The position numbers were made by a program, and so were the translations under genes. Below are positions 11,095-22,480 of a stretch of 64,000 nucleotides of DNA, one piece after another. The DNA lies in contig OU744737.1 of the NCBI GenBank assembly GCA_916613615.1, positions 2,252,001-2,316,000 on the forward strand, read 5' to 3'. Under the pieces are notes generated by a model. It did not search any database and was not told the DNA's origin. It worked only from the letters and a program-made list of their open reading frames with translations. Numbering within the stretch: position 1 is the first letter of the stretch; every line of letters begins with the position of its first letter. The stretch comes from Steromphala cineraria. Taxonomy: Eukaryota; Mollusca; Gastropoda; Trochida; Trochidae.

Positions 11095-11365
11095 CTAAAG
11101 TCACGGAAATATCAAGAAATTTGATTGAGAATTTAAAACATTACTGGTTTTATTACCAATAGGGTGAATCATAAGCAGGGATATATTTCATTCATTACAA
11201 ATAAGGTAGCAAGGATTATTTCAGTGTGAGTTCCATATTATGTCTATGATGTCATAATCAATTGTTTATGATGTCACTGTAGTGGGCTATTGCAAAGGGA
11301 GTAGGGTATTTTCTGGATATTTTCATAAGATAAGAATGGAATAGAAGTGGAATTAATAGAGGATA

Positions 11366-12264
11366 CCATATTTCCTCTAAAATTAGCGCCTGGGCGCTTA
11401 TTTTTTCAGCACCTCTTTACCCCCCGACGCTTATTAGAGGCCCAGGGCTTATTGGAGACCCGGCGCTTATTTCTTTCAAAGAGAATTGAACTTTGTTTTA
11501 ACCCTTACGATGCGGGGCGCGTGATATTTACGGGCCAAATATAAAATGGCACGTAAGCCCTCTTGGCGAAATCCGTAACTTTCAGGATAAGGCTATATAT
11601 TGACTGCAAGCAGTCTTGGCTGCTCCCGGATATAAAATATCAAACCTTTTCTCAAAAATGATTGAGGGTACCCACCTTGCGGCATTCATATCTCACAAAC
11701 CAATAGAGATAATTCTATAATTTTTACATCATCGTGTAGAAGAGAGAATTGTCTTCATTTCCATGTATCATATGTATATCCGCGCACAAAAATAAAGAAG
11801 CGGCAAAGCGTTGCGACAAGTGCCGCAAAAAATTTGTTTACCTCAAAATGATTGAGGGTACCCACCTTGCGGCATTTATATCTCACGAACCATTAGAGAT
11901 AATTTTATAATTTTTACATCATCGTATAGAAGAGAGAATTGTCTTCATTTCCATGTATCATATGTATATCCGCGCACAAAAATAAAGAAGCGGTTAATCA
12001 GGATATAACGGTGGCTGGCACCGGACAAAACAATTCCGCCACGTGGGCTTGTAGAGCAAAAATATATAGCCGCATCGTAAGGGTTAAGTCGTCTTTTACC
12101 ATGAATACCTGTAAAATGTTTACTGAGGGAGCATTTATCTAATGATTAGGACCCGGCGGTAATTAGAGACCTGGCGCTTATAAGAGGCCCGGCGGTTATT
12201 TTCTCAACTACCTATGACCCCCCGGCGCTTATTGGAGACCCGGCGCTTATTGGAGGAAATACGG
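11366..12264. mobile_element. F3 foldback MITE split by F1
   Basis: TA at 11364-11365 and 12265-12266. About 313 bp of F3 remain after removing the F1 element at 11502-12083 with one TTAA. Confidence 0.85.
11502..12083. mobile_element. F1 MITE, 582 bp, with visible empty sites
   Basis: TTAA at 11498-11501 and 12084-12087. The sister SD2 units keep the uninterrupted site (unit 1 near 9195, unit 3 near 14340: TTTAAGTCGTC), so the target and its duplication can be read directly. Confidence 0.93.
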
Positions 12265-13392
12265 TACTTATAAACTGCTGGACAATTGTGCTCACAAAGT
12301 GCGACCGTTTGATTAACCTGTTAATGTGAGGATCAACATGATTGCTTTATCCTTAGTCCTCTGGTATTCCATGACATTTGTCAAGTGTTCAATGATGATA
12401 ATAACTTTAAACCAAACATTTTTTCTGGGCCAAAGATGATCATAAAATGAAGTTACACAGAATTTGACACCCACTCAAAAAGAAATGAAAAGAATTGGAT
12501 GAATTCTGCAATCTGTCAGTCAAATTGTGATATTAGAAAACATCAATGTACCAAATATGAAAATTTGAAAACAATTTTTTAAACAATTATTGTACTAATT
12601 TGGCACTGCACCTATTAGGGTAGAAGACATGAGCAACATTTGAAGTTTGTCAGATGAGAAGTTTTACTGCAATTGGTCAGAAAAATTCTGATACTGGAAA
12701 GCGACTAAGTACAAGACCTGGATATTTTGTTAAAAATTCAAAACTTAACAAAATTGGTTGTAATTTGACACTGCACCCCTCCAAGAAGAGTAGAAGACAT
12801 GTGCAAAATTTGAAAACAATCGGACGAATAGTTTTTCCGTCATACGTCGGACAAAAAATTTCCTCGGACAGACGGATTCGTTTTATTACTATATACGCTC
12901 GACCCTACCATTGGTCTGGGGGTATGAAAATATTTCATTAAATAATAGTATTGAAAAAGCTTTTGTTGCCTGATCCTAAAATTTGTATTGTTTTACAATT
13001 GAAAATATTTCTATGATAAGCATTTAATACTCTGATTGGAGAGAATGTGTAAATGTAAAGAAAAAAGTAGATAGATAGCTTGAAACTTACCATCTTATGA
13101 AACTCTTGTCTAAGCTTATTACATAAATAATCGGAAGAGACATAAACAAAGACTTAATCATTATTTCCAATTAATGTGCACAATAATAAGGTCTACCAAC
13201 AAAGTCGGAGATCAGAGAGATATATAGGTTTGATTACAAGATAATTGGAACTTCAACATTCTCCGTTCAAACTTGACTTATTCCTGCGATGACATGAAAC
13301 ACATCCCGACACAATAACAGTGTTTAATTAAGTTGTCTTCATTGTTCCGATGATTGGAATTGAAACATAAGCCGCTCGGACAAAATAAGAAA

Positions 13393-13536
13393 ATGGACGA
13401 GGAAACCATTAGCAACACTATATCGTCCAATTACAGCGAGGAGGGATGGTTGTGGAGGATATTAACGGAGGGAGAAATTCTACGTATGATAGGGTCCTAC
13501 AGGGACTCTTGCTTGGACTGCCTTTTTTGTCCATAG
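13393..13536 (+). other. Small open frame in SD2 unit 2 (47 codons)
   Basis: Paralog of 10530-10673, differing by few bases (one Lys to Glu). Frame and ATG are conserved, but the whole surrounding DNA is duplicated, so this is weak evidence for coding. Confidence 0.2.
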
Positions 13537-13605
13537 ATTAGACCTCAGGTCTTTGATACAGGTTGAGGAAATGGTAAGAAGATATTGGTACTCAGTTATC
13601 TTTAA

Positions 13606-13959
13606 AGGGGCAGTAGCACGTTTTTTGATAATTTTATATTTTAAAATTTTCACTGATAGTTGTAAGTTAATGCTAAATGTATTATTTTGACAGTGTCAAA
13701 AATCTCATTACACAGGCCAATCATTCATAGTCAGAGGACAAAGTATGAGGATTCATTATAAAATACATTGGCGGCCATTTTTTGTGAACACCTTTAATTC
13801 ATCTTGTGTAAGAAAAAGGAATCGCATGGCTAAAGTTTACATTATATATTTGAATTATTACTGCTTCATTTAGTTTAAATACATTTTCTTTCAAATGGAA
13901 CCGCAAATTTTAATTTTCCTGACATCACCTTTTCCCCCGAAAAACGTGCTACTGCCCCT
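13606..13959. mobile_element. F2 MITE in SD2 unit 2
   Basis: TTAA at 13602-13605 and 13960-13963, with ends AGGGGCAGTAGCACG and its inverse. Confidence 0.85.
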
Positions 13960-14229
13960 TTAAAGGCACGGAAATATCAAGAAATTTGATTGAAAATATA
14001 AAACATTACTGGTTTTATTACAAATAGGCGAGTCATAAGCAGGGATATATTTCATCCATCACAAATAAGGTAGCAAGGATTATTTCAATGTGAGTTCCAT
14101 ATTATGTCTATGATGTCATAATCAATTGTTTATGATGTCACTGTAGTGGGCTATTGCAAAGGGAGTAGGGTATTTTCTGGATATTTTCATAAGATAAGAA
14201 TGGAATAGAAGTGAAATTAATAGAGGATA

Positions 14230-14473
14230 CCGTATTTCCTCTAATTTTTCAGCACCTCTTTACCCCCTGACGCTTATTAGAGGCCCAGGGCTTATTGGAG
14301 ACCCGGCGCTTATTTCTTTCAAAGAGAATTGAACTTTGTTTTAAGTCGTCTTTTACCATGAATACCTGTAAAATGTTTACTGAGGGAGCATTTATCTAAT
14401 GATTAGGACCCAGCGGTTATTAGAGACCCGGCGGTTATAAGAGGCCCGGCGCTTATTTTCTCAACTACCTATG
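14230..14473. mobile_element. F3 MITE, truncated (start of SD2 unit 3)
   Basis: Left end CCGTATTTCCTC after TA at 14228-14229. It breaks off at CTACCTATGAC, where a satellite monomer begins. It holds the empty F1 target TTAA near 14340. Confidence 0.75.
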
Positions 14474-14880
14474 ACGCTTGCCGCTTCTTTATTTTTGTGC
14501 GCGCATATACAAATGATACATGTAAATAAAGACAATGCTCTCCTCTAAACGATGGTGAAAACAATTTTGAATTAACACTTATGGTTCGGGAGCTATGAAT
14601 GCCGCACAGTGAGTTCCGCCAATTTGAGTGAAAAAATAGTTCAATTTGCACTGACAGATTTGATCCATTTTAATGATAAAAATAAGCGTGCATTCAGCAA
14701 TTAATATTTTAGAACTGAGGTTAAATTGCAAAATGCATTGCCTTTGCCTTAAAATTCTCTTTCAAATGAGCCTGTCAACGCGTTCATAGCTTTTATAGTA
14801 AGAAAGCTTCATGGAGAACAGTTTTACTACGCTTCTTACTATAAATTCCATATATGGTGTCCCTTATATATGCCAATCGC
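14474..14880. mobile_element. Satellite monomer plus flanking arm
   Basis: One diverged monomer of the F1-type satellite (14474-14640) is joined to about 240 bp that is similar, in reverse orientation, to 25060-25330. Both places have the arm next to satellite monomers, so this looks like one end of another element carrying the same core repeat. Confidence 0.5.
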
Positions 14881-15177
14881 TGCTCAGTAACCCCTTCAGT
14901 CCTTGGCTCAGCGTACCATACGCTTTTTCAACATGTCACGCTTTCCAGAAAACTTCTCACACATACCCATCGCCATCCTCCTTCACCCCCGTCGCCCTCC
15001 ATACCCGCTACATAAACCTACAACTTGCTCCACTCAAACCTCTTTCTCGCATTCAAAACATATCCCCCTTCTTTTCCAATCTGCCCACATCCTCAATACG
15101 CATTATTCCCAAATCACAACCAGTCGTCACGAAGACATCCCCTTCACTCGACAGCATGACGTCCATGCTACGCTCAC
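14880..15177. other. C-rich, G-poor stretch at the SD1 junction
   Basis: Plus strand strongly biased to C and A/T with little G. This leaves two overlapping plus-strand frames open (14811-15203 and 14903-15223) but no recognisable protein. It abuts the start of SD1 copy 2; whether copy 1 is preceded by the same sequence cannot be seen. Confidence 0.4.
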
Positions 15178-15877
15178 TTATATTTTGCCCTCTTTCAAAG
15201 TGATAAATATCAACCTTGTGTGAAACATCTTCATGGAAACTTGCTTTCTATTTCACCACAATTTTGCAAACATAGTCTTCAATACTTGGGCACTGTCTTT
15301 CTGCTACTGGCATGCTAGTGAGAGGATAACAGTTCGTTATAAAGCCTTATGCAGATGTGAGAGAACTTATTTAAAGAAGTAAGCCAGTTAACTACACTTC
15401 TTGTCTGCCCCACATTGTGTGTAAGATTCAAATTGGTTTGCTTTGATAAATTTGGTTCCGTATTTTCACATTTGTCATGTTTGTGATAGTGACATTGTGT
15501 TACTATATATTTGTTGGCTCTGTGAATAAGGATGTAGCAGTTATATACATTTGTACGCTATAGACTTACTATATGTCTCAAAAACGCCTACAGATATTTC
15601 AACCAAATTTGTTATGCTTCTAGATATAACATTTTCTGTAGATGATGTCATAGCTGACGTTAGCTACCATGTACCCTGAAACCTACTTTTTCAATCTTCC
15701 TCAGAACCTAATTTCCTAAAGAGCTGAAATCTTGTGTACAGACTCTGTGGCCAATCAGTATTATGATTCACAGATTTGGTTATGTTGAAATATAAGAAGA
15801 TTTATACTGTTAAGATCTCACAATGCTATGACAACATTACTCAAAAGCATTAAAAAACACATCATTCACATATATAT

Positions 15878-15883
15878 TTTTAT
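15878..15883 (-). promoter_or_regulatory. Candidate poly(A) signal of SELENOS copy 2
   Basis: AATAAA on the minus strand, the paralog of 704-709. Confidence 0.4.
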
Positions 15884-16259
15884 TGAGAACCACATATTTA
15901 CATCATAAAGTATCCCTCCCTGCAGAGGTAGGTCAAGTTGCAACATGTTGATCTAACCTCTGTTTGAATAAGAGGAGTTTGCTCATGTTCTCCCAGGCAT
16001 AAATTTGTACCATAAACCATTTGGAAAGTTCAGCCAATGAAGGCCTTTGCCAGTGTTCAGTTGCCAAAACGATGACCAATGAACAGCATCATTGGTTGAA
16101 CAACTTCAATTCCATCCAATCAGGCTTCCTCTTCTCTAGACTGCAAACTCACTTATTTAAACAGAGGCCGGATCAACATGTTATGATGATCTACCTCAGT
16201 GGGGAGAGAATGACCATGGACATCAATGTACATAGACAAGTTATAGCAAGATGCAACGT

Positions 16260-16312
16260 TATCATCAGTCCTCACCGAGACCAGGTCTTTACAGGGAGGA
16301 CGTCATACGAAA
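16260..16312 (-). promoter_or_regulatory. SECIS-like element (SELENOS 3' UTR, copy 2)
   Basis: Same hairpin as copy 1: ATGA quartet 16303-16306 and TGAT quartet 16264-16267, with the same helix II and mini-hairpin. The apical run reads TAAA instead of AAAA, which shifts the first AA from 11 to 12 nt after ATGA; both spacings are tolerated by known SECIS elements. Confidence 0.72.
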
Positions 16313-17917
16313 CTCTCAAGGACAAGAGGACTCTTCCATAGTATTTCAGAACCAAATGTTGGGGTCATAAGAAGGGTCAAATAAATTAACTGGAAGATCT
16401 AGCATCGGTGTATGAAATATGTCCTGACTGGTGAATAAAACCTTCAAACATGTAAAAAAAACTCAAATACAGATTTAATTAAGCTGAAGATACATCTTGT
16501 GAGATAATGTATCGAGCAAATACTCCACATTTGGTTCTGTAAAAATCTTCCAAGAGAGAATCATGTTGCATGAACATTTTTAACAATGAGGCCTTTGAAA
16601 ATTTAATTTCCAAAATCTAATGTTTAATTCTAAACACTCATACTTAAGGAAAGCATCAATGAGAGACAAACTATTACCAGGAAGATGATTATTAGGATTT
16701 TAATATTTCTCAATGTAAAGATAACAATTTTAATTGAGAAACACAAACAAACACCAACATTACATTATCTTGGAATCTAACGAGTTTTCAATGCTAATTA
16801 AACAAGTATTTGATTACGAAAATATAATTTTTCAAAGTAGTATAATAAACAAGAAAGAACATTGCATTGAAATAAATTCATCAAACAAATTAATCTTAAC
16901 TTTTCATAATTGTCAACATGATTAATTTACTTTAAAAGATTATATTCACTTGACAAACATCCTCCATCAGTTTATAAAAGTCATCAAATATTCAAATTTT
17001 TTCTGTAAGAGATTTGAAGGGTAATCACAAATGAATCAATTCTGTGAAACTTAATGAAATATTATATAATTGTAATATCAAAGTACGTAATATTGCTAAA
17101 ACAAATTATTTGTTCTATGAAAGTCAATAAATTTTATAAAGTGTTTAAGGATAATTGTTACAATAGCAGTTTATATTTTCAAATAATTAAACAGAAAAAC
17201 CATAAAAAGTTGTCTAGTTTTACCAATGTATAGTTAGTTGAAACTGACGCAGGCGGAAACCAGAAACAAATTTTTTTCTTGGCTTTACACAATCTTCTTA
17301 TTTCAAAGTTCCATACAAACAAAATGCAAATTCTTAGATTAAATTGTCTTTTATATTATCTTTTATTCTAAACTTTAAACAAAATTTCAACAGATTTTAC
17401 CATAACTGAATAAACCTACAAAAGCTGAATCAATTAACATTTAAGGGCTTCACAGTAGAGAGTTACTTTGAAATGATTACAAGCAGAACATTTCTGATGA
17501 CAAGCGGTTTAATCTAAAAAAGATGTACTTATAAAACTCGATCTGTCTCCAAAGGGTCTGATGAAGAGGGAACGCGATATACCGGTAATAACAACACATC
17601 GCTTCCTGAAACCTTCTTCCTAATTAATCAAACTTGTCCGATCTTCTTTCAAGGAAGTGATTGCTTCTCTTCAGGCCATAAGGACTTAAATTGTCACATT
17701 TTCACACCAATGAATTTATTTTTCGGGAAACAAAGGATCTTAAGAAAATATTAGAAAATGCAGGGAAGATAATTATCAAAAGTGAAATCTATGAGATAAA
17801 TATTCCCTGCCGGAGCTGAATACTCAATATCATCTAAATTTCAAAAGGCCTCATTGAGAAAGAGAGGGTCGAGTCATGTGACAGATGATGTGACTGATCA
17901 TGTGACAGACCCCCAGA

Positions 17918-18000
17918 TTAACCTCATCCGCCCCCGGCACCTCCCCGTCTTGCCGGTCGGTAGCTTGCCCCGCCCCCGGACCCCATCAACGGGTTGTAAT
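17918..18000 (-). CDS. SELENOS: Selenoprotein S terminal coding exon, copy 2 (partial gene)
   Basis: Paralog of 2744-2826 with the same acceptor (TTATTGCAG, AG 18001-18002), the same reading frame, the Sec TGA at 17924-17926 and TAA at 17918-17920. The only difference I see in the 83 nt is GCT to GCC in an Ala codon, which is synonymous. The match to the SELENOS tail (YNPL, GGG, RP.RRG, GGGUG) is identical. Upstream exons for this copy should lie at higher coordinates on the minus strand; none was recognised up to PTPMT1. Either one copy is the working 3' end and the other a fossil, or they are alternative terminal exons. Confidence 0.85.
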
Positions 18001-18224
18001 CTGCAATAAGAAAAAACATTCTCAGAGTGGTTTTAAATGGTTGAGATATTGTATGTCTGTACACTTGGGTCTCATAGAGCTAAATGGCTGGATATTTTCT
18101 TTTTTACTTTATAAAGCCATGTGAGCAAATGAAGTAAGGAACATTGTGACATTCAAATGAAATAATTTTCTTCTTTCTGTATTTTTATGAGATAAGAAAG
18201 GGCTCTATGTGTTGATTACACATC

Positions 18225-18564
18225 AAGATTAATAAAAATTGGTTGTCATACGAGATGGAAATTAGCTCTTTAATAAACACTCAAAAAGGACAGTGAACAT
18301 GATTGAGATATGAAACCTGAAAAGAATTTAAAATGCATTCTGTAGTTCATCAGGTTTAGCTTGAAAATAGAAATAAAAAGGTTTTTGGCTTTTATTTTTA
18401 TATTACTCGACTAATGCAAGTTATTCCTACAGATCATGATGTTCAAATAACTAAATTTTTCCCAGCTAGGCCAAAAATATACTTTAAATTGCCTTTGTGT
18501 AGGTAAAACTGCCCACAATTTGCATATTTTCAATACATTTCGAAGCCTACTATAGCTTAGATCC
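18225..18564. other. 340-bp block present only in SD1 copy 2
   Basis: Copy 1 joins GATTACACATC directly to CCTCTCAGTAATGCG (about 3036-3065); copy 2 has 340 bp between. No inverted ends or clear target duplication were seen, so insertion versus deletion is open. Confidence 0.6.
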
Positions 18565-19029
18565 CCCTCAGTAATGCGTGTGACAATGAACCTGCAAAGC
18601 TCTTTTCACTTGACTTAACAACTCTGAAATTGACAAAATAAGTTATGAATGAACTCGTAAGAATGGTAGTTTGTAACACACATTTATGTCGGTAAACTTA
18701 AAGGAAACCAAGTTCTTTTTCAATTATTTTATGAGTTATTAAATCATATAAGTTAGGAATAGTAGAGGACTTATAGATATAAGATTATTGTACATTAAAC
18801 AATGTTTTCAACAGATGGTACTGAGATTACAGGTCATTTACAGACTATAGCTTGCTTTAGAAACAATATTATATATATATATATTAGATAATTCACCAAA
18901 ATGAATGAAACAGCGGCCGACATAATGGCATATTAAACATCTCATAACATCTCACAACTTCTGGTTTATAAATAAACACTTGAAACACACGACTTGATTT
19001 TTGATTATTATTTTCTCCGACTTAGGTAT

Positions 19030-19195
19030 TCGTTGCTGCCAAAGTTGATACCCATCGATTGCAATTACGGTCATTTAGACACGATGTAAATCTTACATGC
19101 ATAATGATTACGTCACCAAAAAATGCTATGGCCTTTTTACAGAGGGTACTGTACTTTGAGCATTGAAATAAGTATGTTTTTGTTGATAAAAATGT
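19030..19195. repeat. Direct repeat flanking the F1 array, left copy
   Basis: About 165 bp, starting GCTGCCAAAGTTGATACCC, repeated at 21173-21350 on the other side of the F1-type array. The right copy fuses in the middle of a satellite monomer. Confidence 0.8.
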
Positions 19196-19199
19196 TTAA

Positions 19200-21172
19200 C
19201 CCTTCCGATGCGGCTATATATTTTTGCTCAACTAGCCCCCGTGGCGACATTGTTTTGTCCGGTGCCAGCCACCGTTATATCCTGATTGCACCACTCACTG
19301 AATATTTTTATGTAGCGAGTCCCGTGTCTTTTACAACAATTGGTGTATCTATTTCGCGGATCCCGGATTTTTATTTAGAGCCTTGTAAAATGTTTATTTA
19401 TGCACACACAATAATTCGACTTCTAGATACACTGTGCCTCTTTATAAATATGTAAAAAAACATTGCGATGCGCCTCATTTTTTTTTTCCCACAGACATCA
19501 AAAGAAAGTCTTTATTTCCGCTTGCCGCTTCTTTATTTTTGTGCGCGCATAGACATATGATACATGGAAATAAAGACAATTCTTTTCACTACACAATGAT
19601 GTAAAATTTATAGAATTATCTCTAATGGTTCGTGAGATATGAATGCCGCAAGATGCGCGAGTTAAATACAAGTTCAATTGGCGAACGCCGGAGCGCAAGT
19701 AGAGCGCGCACCGCTTCTTCATTGCGCGCATAGACATATGATACATGGAAATAAAGACAATTCTTTTCACTACACAATGATGTAAAATTTATAGAATTAT
19801 CTCTAATGGTTCGTGAGATATGAATGCCGCAAGATGCGCGAGTTAAATACAAGTTCAATTGGCGAACGCCGGAGCGCAAGTAGAGCGCGCACCGCTTCTT
19901 CATTGCGCGCATAGACATATGATACATGGAAATAAAGACAATTCTTTTCACTACACAATGATGTAAAATTTCTAGAATTATCTCTAATGGTTCGTGAGAA
20001 ATGAATGCCGCAAGGTGCGCGAGGTAAATGCAAGTTATATTAGCGATAGCCGGAGCGCAACTAGCGCGTGTGAACGATCACTTATATTTCGCTTGCCGCT
20101 TCTTTATTCCTGTCCGCGCATAGACATATGATACATGGAAATAAAAACAATTATTTTCTCTACAAGTTGATATAAAAATTATAAAAATATCTCTAATGGC
20201 TCGTGAGATATGAGTGCTGCAAGATGCGAGACTTAAATACAAGTTCAATTGGCGAACGCCGGAGCGCAAGTAGAGCGCGCACCGCTTCTTCATTGCGCGC
20301 ATAGACATATGATGCATGGAAATAAAGACAATTATTTTCTCTACAAGTTGATATAAAAATTATAAAAATATCTCTAATGGTTCGTGAGATATGAGTGCCG
20401 CAAGGTGCGCGAGTTAAATACAAGTTCAATTAGCGAACGCCGGCGCGCAAGTAGCGCGGATGGACGATGTCATTTATTCCGCGCATCGCTGCCGCTTCTT
20501 TATCATTGTGCGCGCATAGACAAATGATACATGTAAATAAAGACAATTTTCTCCTCTAAACGATGGTGAAAACATTATGAAATTATCTCTCATGGTTCGT
20601 GAGATATGGATGCCGCTAGGTGGGTACCGTCACTCATTTTGTGGTAAAAAATAAAATTTTCGACACTTGTCACAACGCTTGCCGCTTCTTTATGTTTGTG
20701 CGCGCATATACAAATGATACATGTAAATAAAGACAATTCTCTCCTCTAAACGATGGTGAAAACATTATGAAATTATCTCTCATGGTTCGTGAGATATGGA
20801 TGCCGCTAGGTGGGTACCGTCACTCATTTTGTGGTAAAAAATTAAATTTGCGACATTGGTCACAACGCTTGCCGCTTCTTTATTTCTGTGCGCGCATATA
20901 CAAATGATATATGTCAGTAAAGACAATTTTCTCCTCTAAACGATGGTGAAAAAATTATGAAATTCGTGGTTCGTGAGATATGGATGCCGCTAGGTGGGTA
21001 ACGTCACTCATTTTGTGGTAAAAAATTAAAAATTTGACACTTGTCACAACGCTTGCCGCTTCTACATTTTCGTGCGCGCATATACAAATGATACATGTAA
21101 ATAAAGACAATTCTCTCATTTAAACGATGGTGACAAAAAAAAGAAATTATCTCTAATGGTTCGTGAGATATG
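19200..21172. mobile_element. F1 long element, right end lost, expanded array
   Basis: Starts after TTAA (19196-19199) with CCCTTCCGATGCGG and the same left arm as 3425-3644. It then holds a monomer array: a 181-bp period (for example 19552, 19733, 19914) to about 20560, then a variant about 187-bp period to 21172. No right terminus is present; the array joins the direct repeat at 21173. Compared with copy 1 the array is about twice as long. Confidence 0.75.
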
Positions 21173-21350
21173 AATGCTGCAAAAGTTGATACCCATCGAT
21201 TGCAATTACGTTACTTTAGACACGGTGGAAACCTTACATGCATAATGATTACGTCACCAAAAGCGGGGTTTGTTAAATGCTATGGCCATTTTACAGGGGG
21301 TACTGTGCTTGAAATAAGTAATATGTTTTTGTTGATAAAAAATGTTAATG
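21173..21350. repeat. Direct repeat flanking the F1 array, right copy
   Basis: Matches 19030-19195 (ATACCCATCGATTGCAATTACG, split across both) with small indels, including CGGGGTTTGTTAA present only here. Confidence 0.8.
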
Positions 21351-21559
21351 TGATATCAAAATTTATACGAAAGATTTTTCAACCAGGTGATGTATTTATA
21401 TTCTCAATAGCTTAATTTCATCCCGAAGCGCATGCATGTATGACAATGGGTCTCTAACCTTAGTGTCAATGTTAGGATTACACTTAGAGTACCTTACAGA
21501 TCACTCAACAAAAAGTTTCATCTGATAACTACAAAGCAATTATAATGGACTCCTATCCC

Positions 21560-22170
21560 CCGAACCTTACCTTAAACATATACAGCATAGGTCAACCAAA
21601 AGATTTTCTATTCCTGGTTTTTACCAACTAGACAATTAAGGAACCAATATCAAAGAGAAAGAAGTATAGTTAACAATTCCCCCGAACCTTACCTTAAACA
21701 TATACAGCATAGGTCAACCAAAAGATTTTCTATTCCTGTTTTTTTTCAACTAGACAATTAAGGAATCAATATCAAACAGAAAGAAGTATAGTTAACAATT
21801 CCCCCAAACCTTACCATAAACATATACAGCATAGGTCAACCAAAAGATTTTCTATTCCTGGTTTTTACCAACTAGACAATTAAGGAACCAATATCAAAGA
21901 GAAAGAAGTATAGTTAACAATTCCCCCGAACCTTACCTTAAACATATACAGCATAGGTCAACCAAAAGATTTTCTATTCCTGGTTTTTACCAACTAGACA
22001 ATTAAGGAACCAATATCAAAGAGAAAGAAGTATAGTTAACAATTCCCCCGAACCTTACCTTAAACATATACAGCATAGTTCAACCAAAAGATTTTCTATT
22101 CCTGGTTTTTACCAACTAGACAATTAAGGAAGCAATATCAAAGAGAAAAAGTACAGTAACAATCAGCTGC
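21560..22170. repeat. 122-bp tandem repeat, five units
   Basis: CCTTACCTTAAACAT recurs at 21565, 21687, 21809, 21931 and 22053, exactly 122 bp apart. SD1 copy 1 has a single unit (about 5372-5490), so the expansion followed the segmental duplication, or copy 1 contracted. Confidence 0.95.
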
Positions 22171-22480
22171 TCGTGTGAAAGATCTCGTCAAACCAAGCTT
22201 GATTCCAAACCAAATTCCAAAGAAATGATCCTGTCATTAAAAAGAGAGCCGAAAGGCACATCAGAAACATCTGTTAAGGAAAGTCTTTCCTCAGATAATC
22301 ATCTCCTTGTTTCTTTTCCTGCGTTAACGTGATAAAGCAAATGTCGAGAGATAAAAATGGTAAATCAGAAGATAAACTATATCTTGTTATAACGATTTTA
22401 CGTATTATGATTTCTAGTCCAAACTTCTTAGATATTGAGAAAAATTTTAACTGTTACTAACAATGTTCTGGTTCTTTTTC

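Larger units (their letters stand above)
9061..11351. repeat. Tandem duplication SD2, unit 1
   Basis: About 2.29 kb, followed directly by a second unit (11352-14220) and the start of a third (14221-14473). Unit 2 minus its F1 insertion (586 bp with TTAA) is about 2.28 kb. The unit contains an F3 MITE, a small open frame, and an F2 MITE. Confidence 0.88.
11352..14220. repeat. Tandem duplication SD2, unit 2
   Basis: Second copy of the 2.3-kb unit, longer only because of the F1 insertion at 11502-12083. Single-base differences to unit 1 are scattered throughout, so it is an older duplication than SD3. Confidence 0.88.
15178..22470. repeat. Segmental duplication SD1, copy 2
   Basis: Direct-orientation paralog of 1-5795. 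It keeps the SELENOS exon with only a synonymous change and a SECIS-like hairpin with one base change. It is longer because of a 340-bp extra block, a longer satellite array, and expansion of a 122-bp unit. Confidence 0.9.

Noticed and set aside
14811..15223. Two overlapping plus-strand frames of 106 and 130 codons
   Set aside because: Explained by the C-rich, G-poor composition that removes stop codons; no protein-like pattern or splice support.
19498..20429. Several overlapping minus-strand frames of 76-109 codons with similar proteins
   Set aside because: They follow the 181-bp satellite monomers; the period is not a multiple of three and the frames shift between units.
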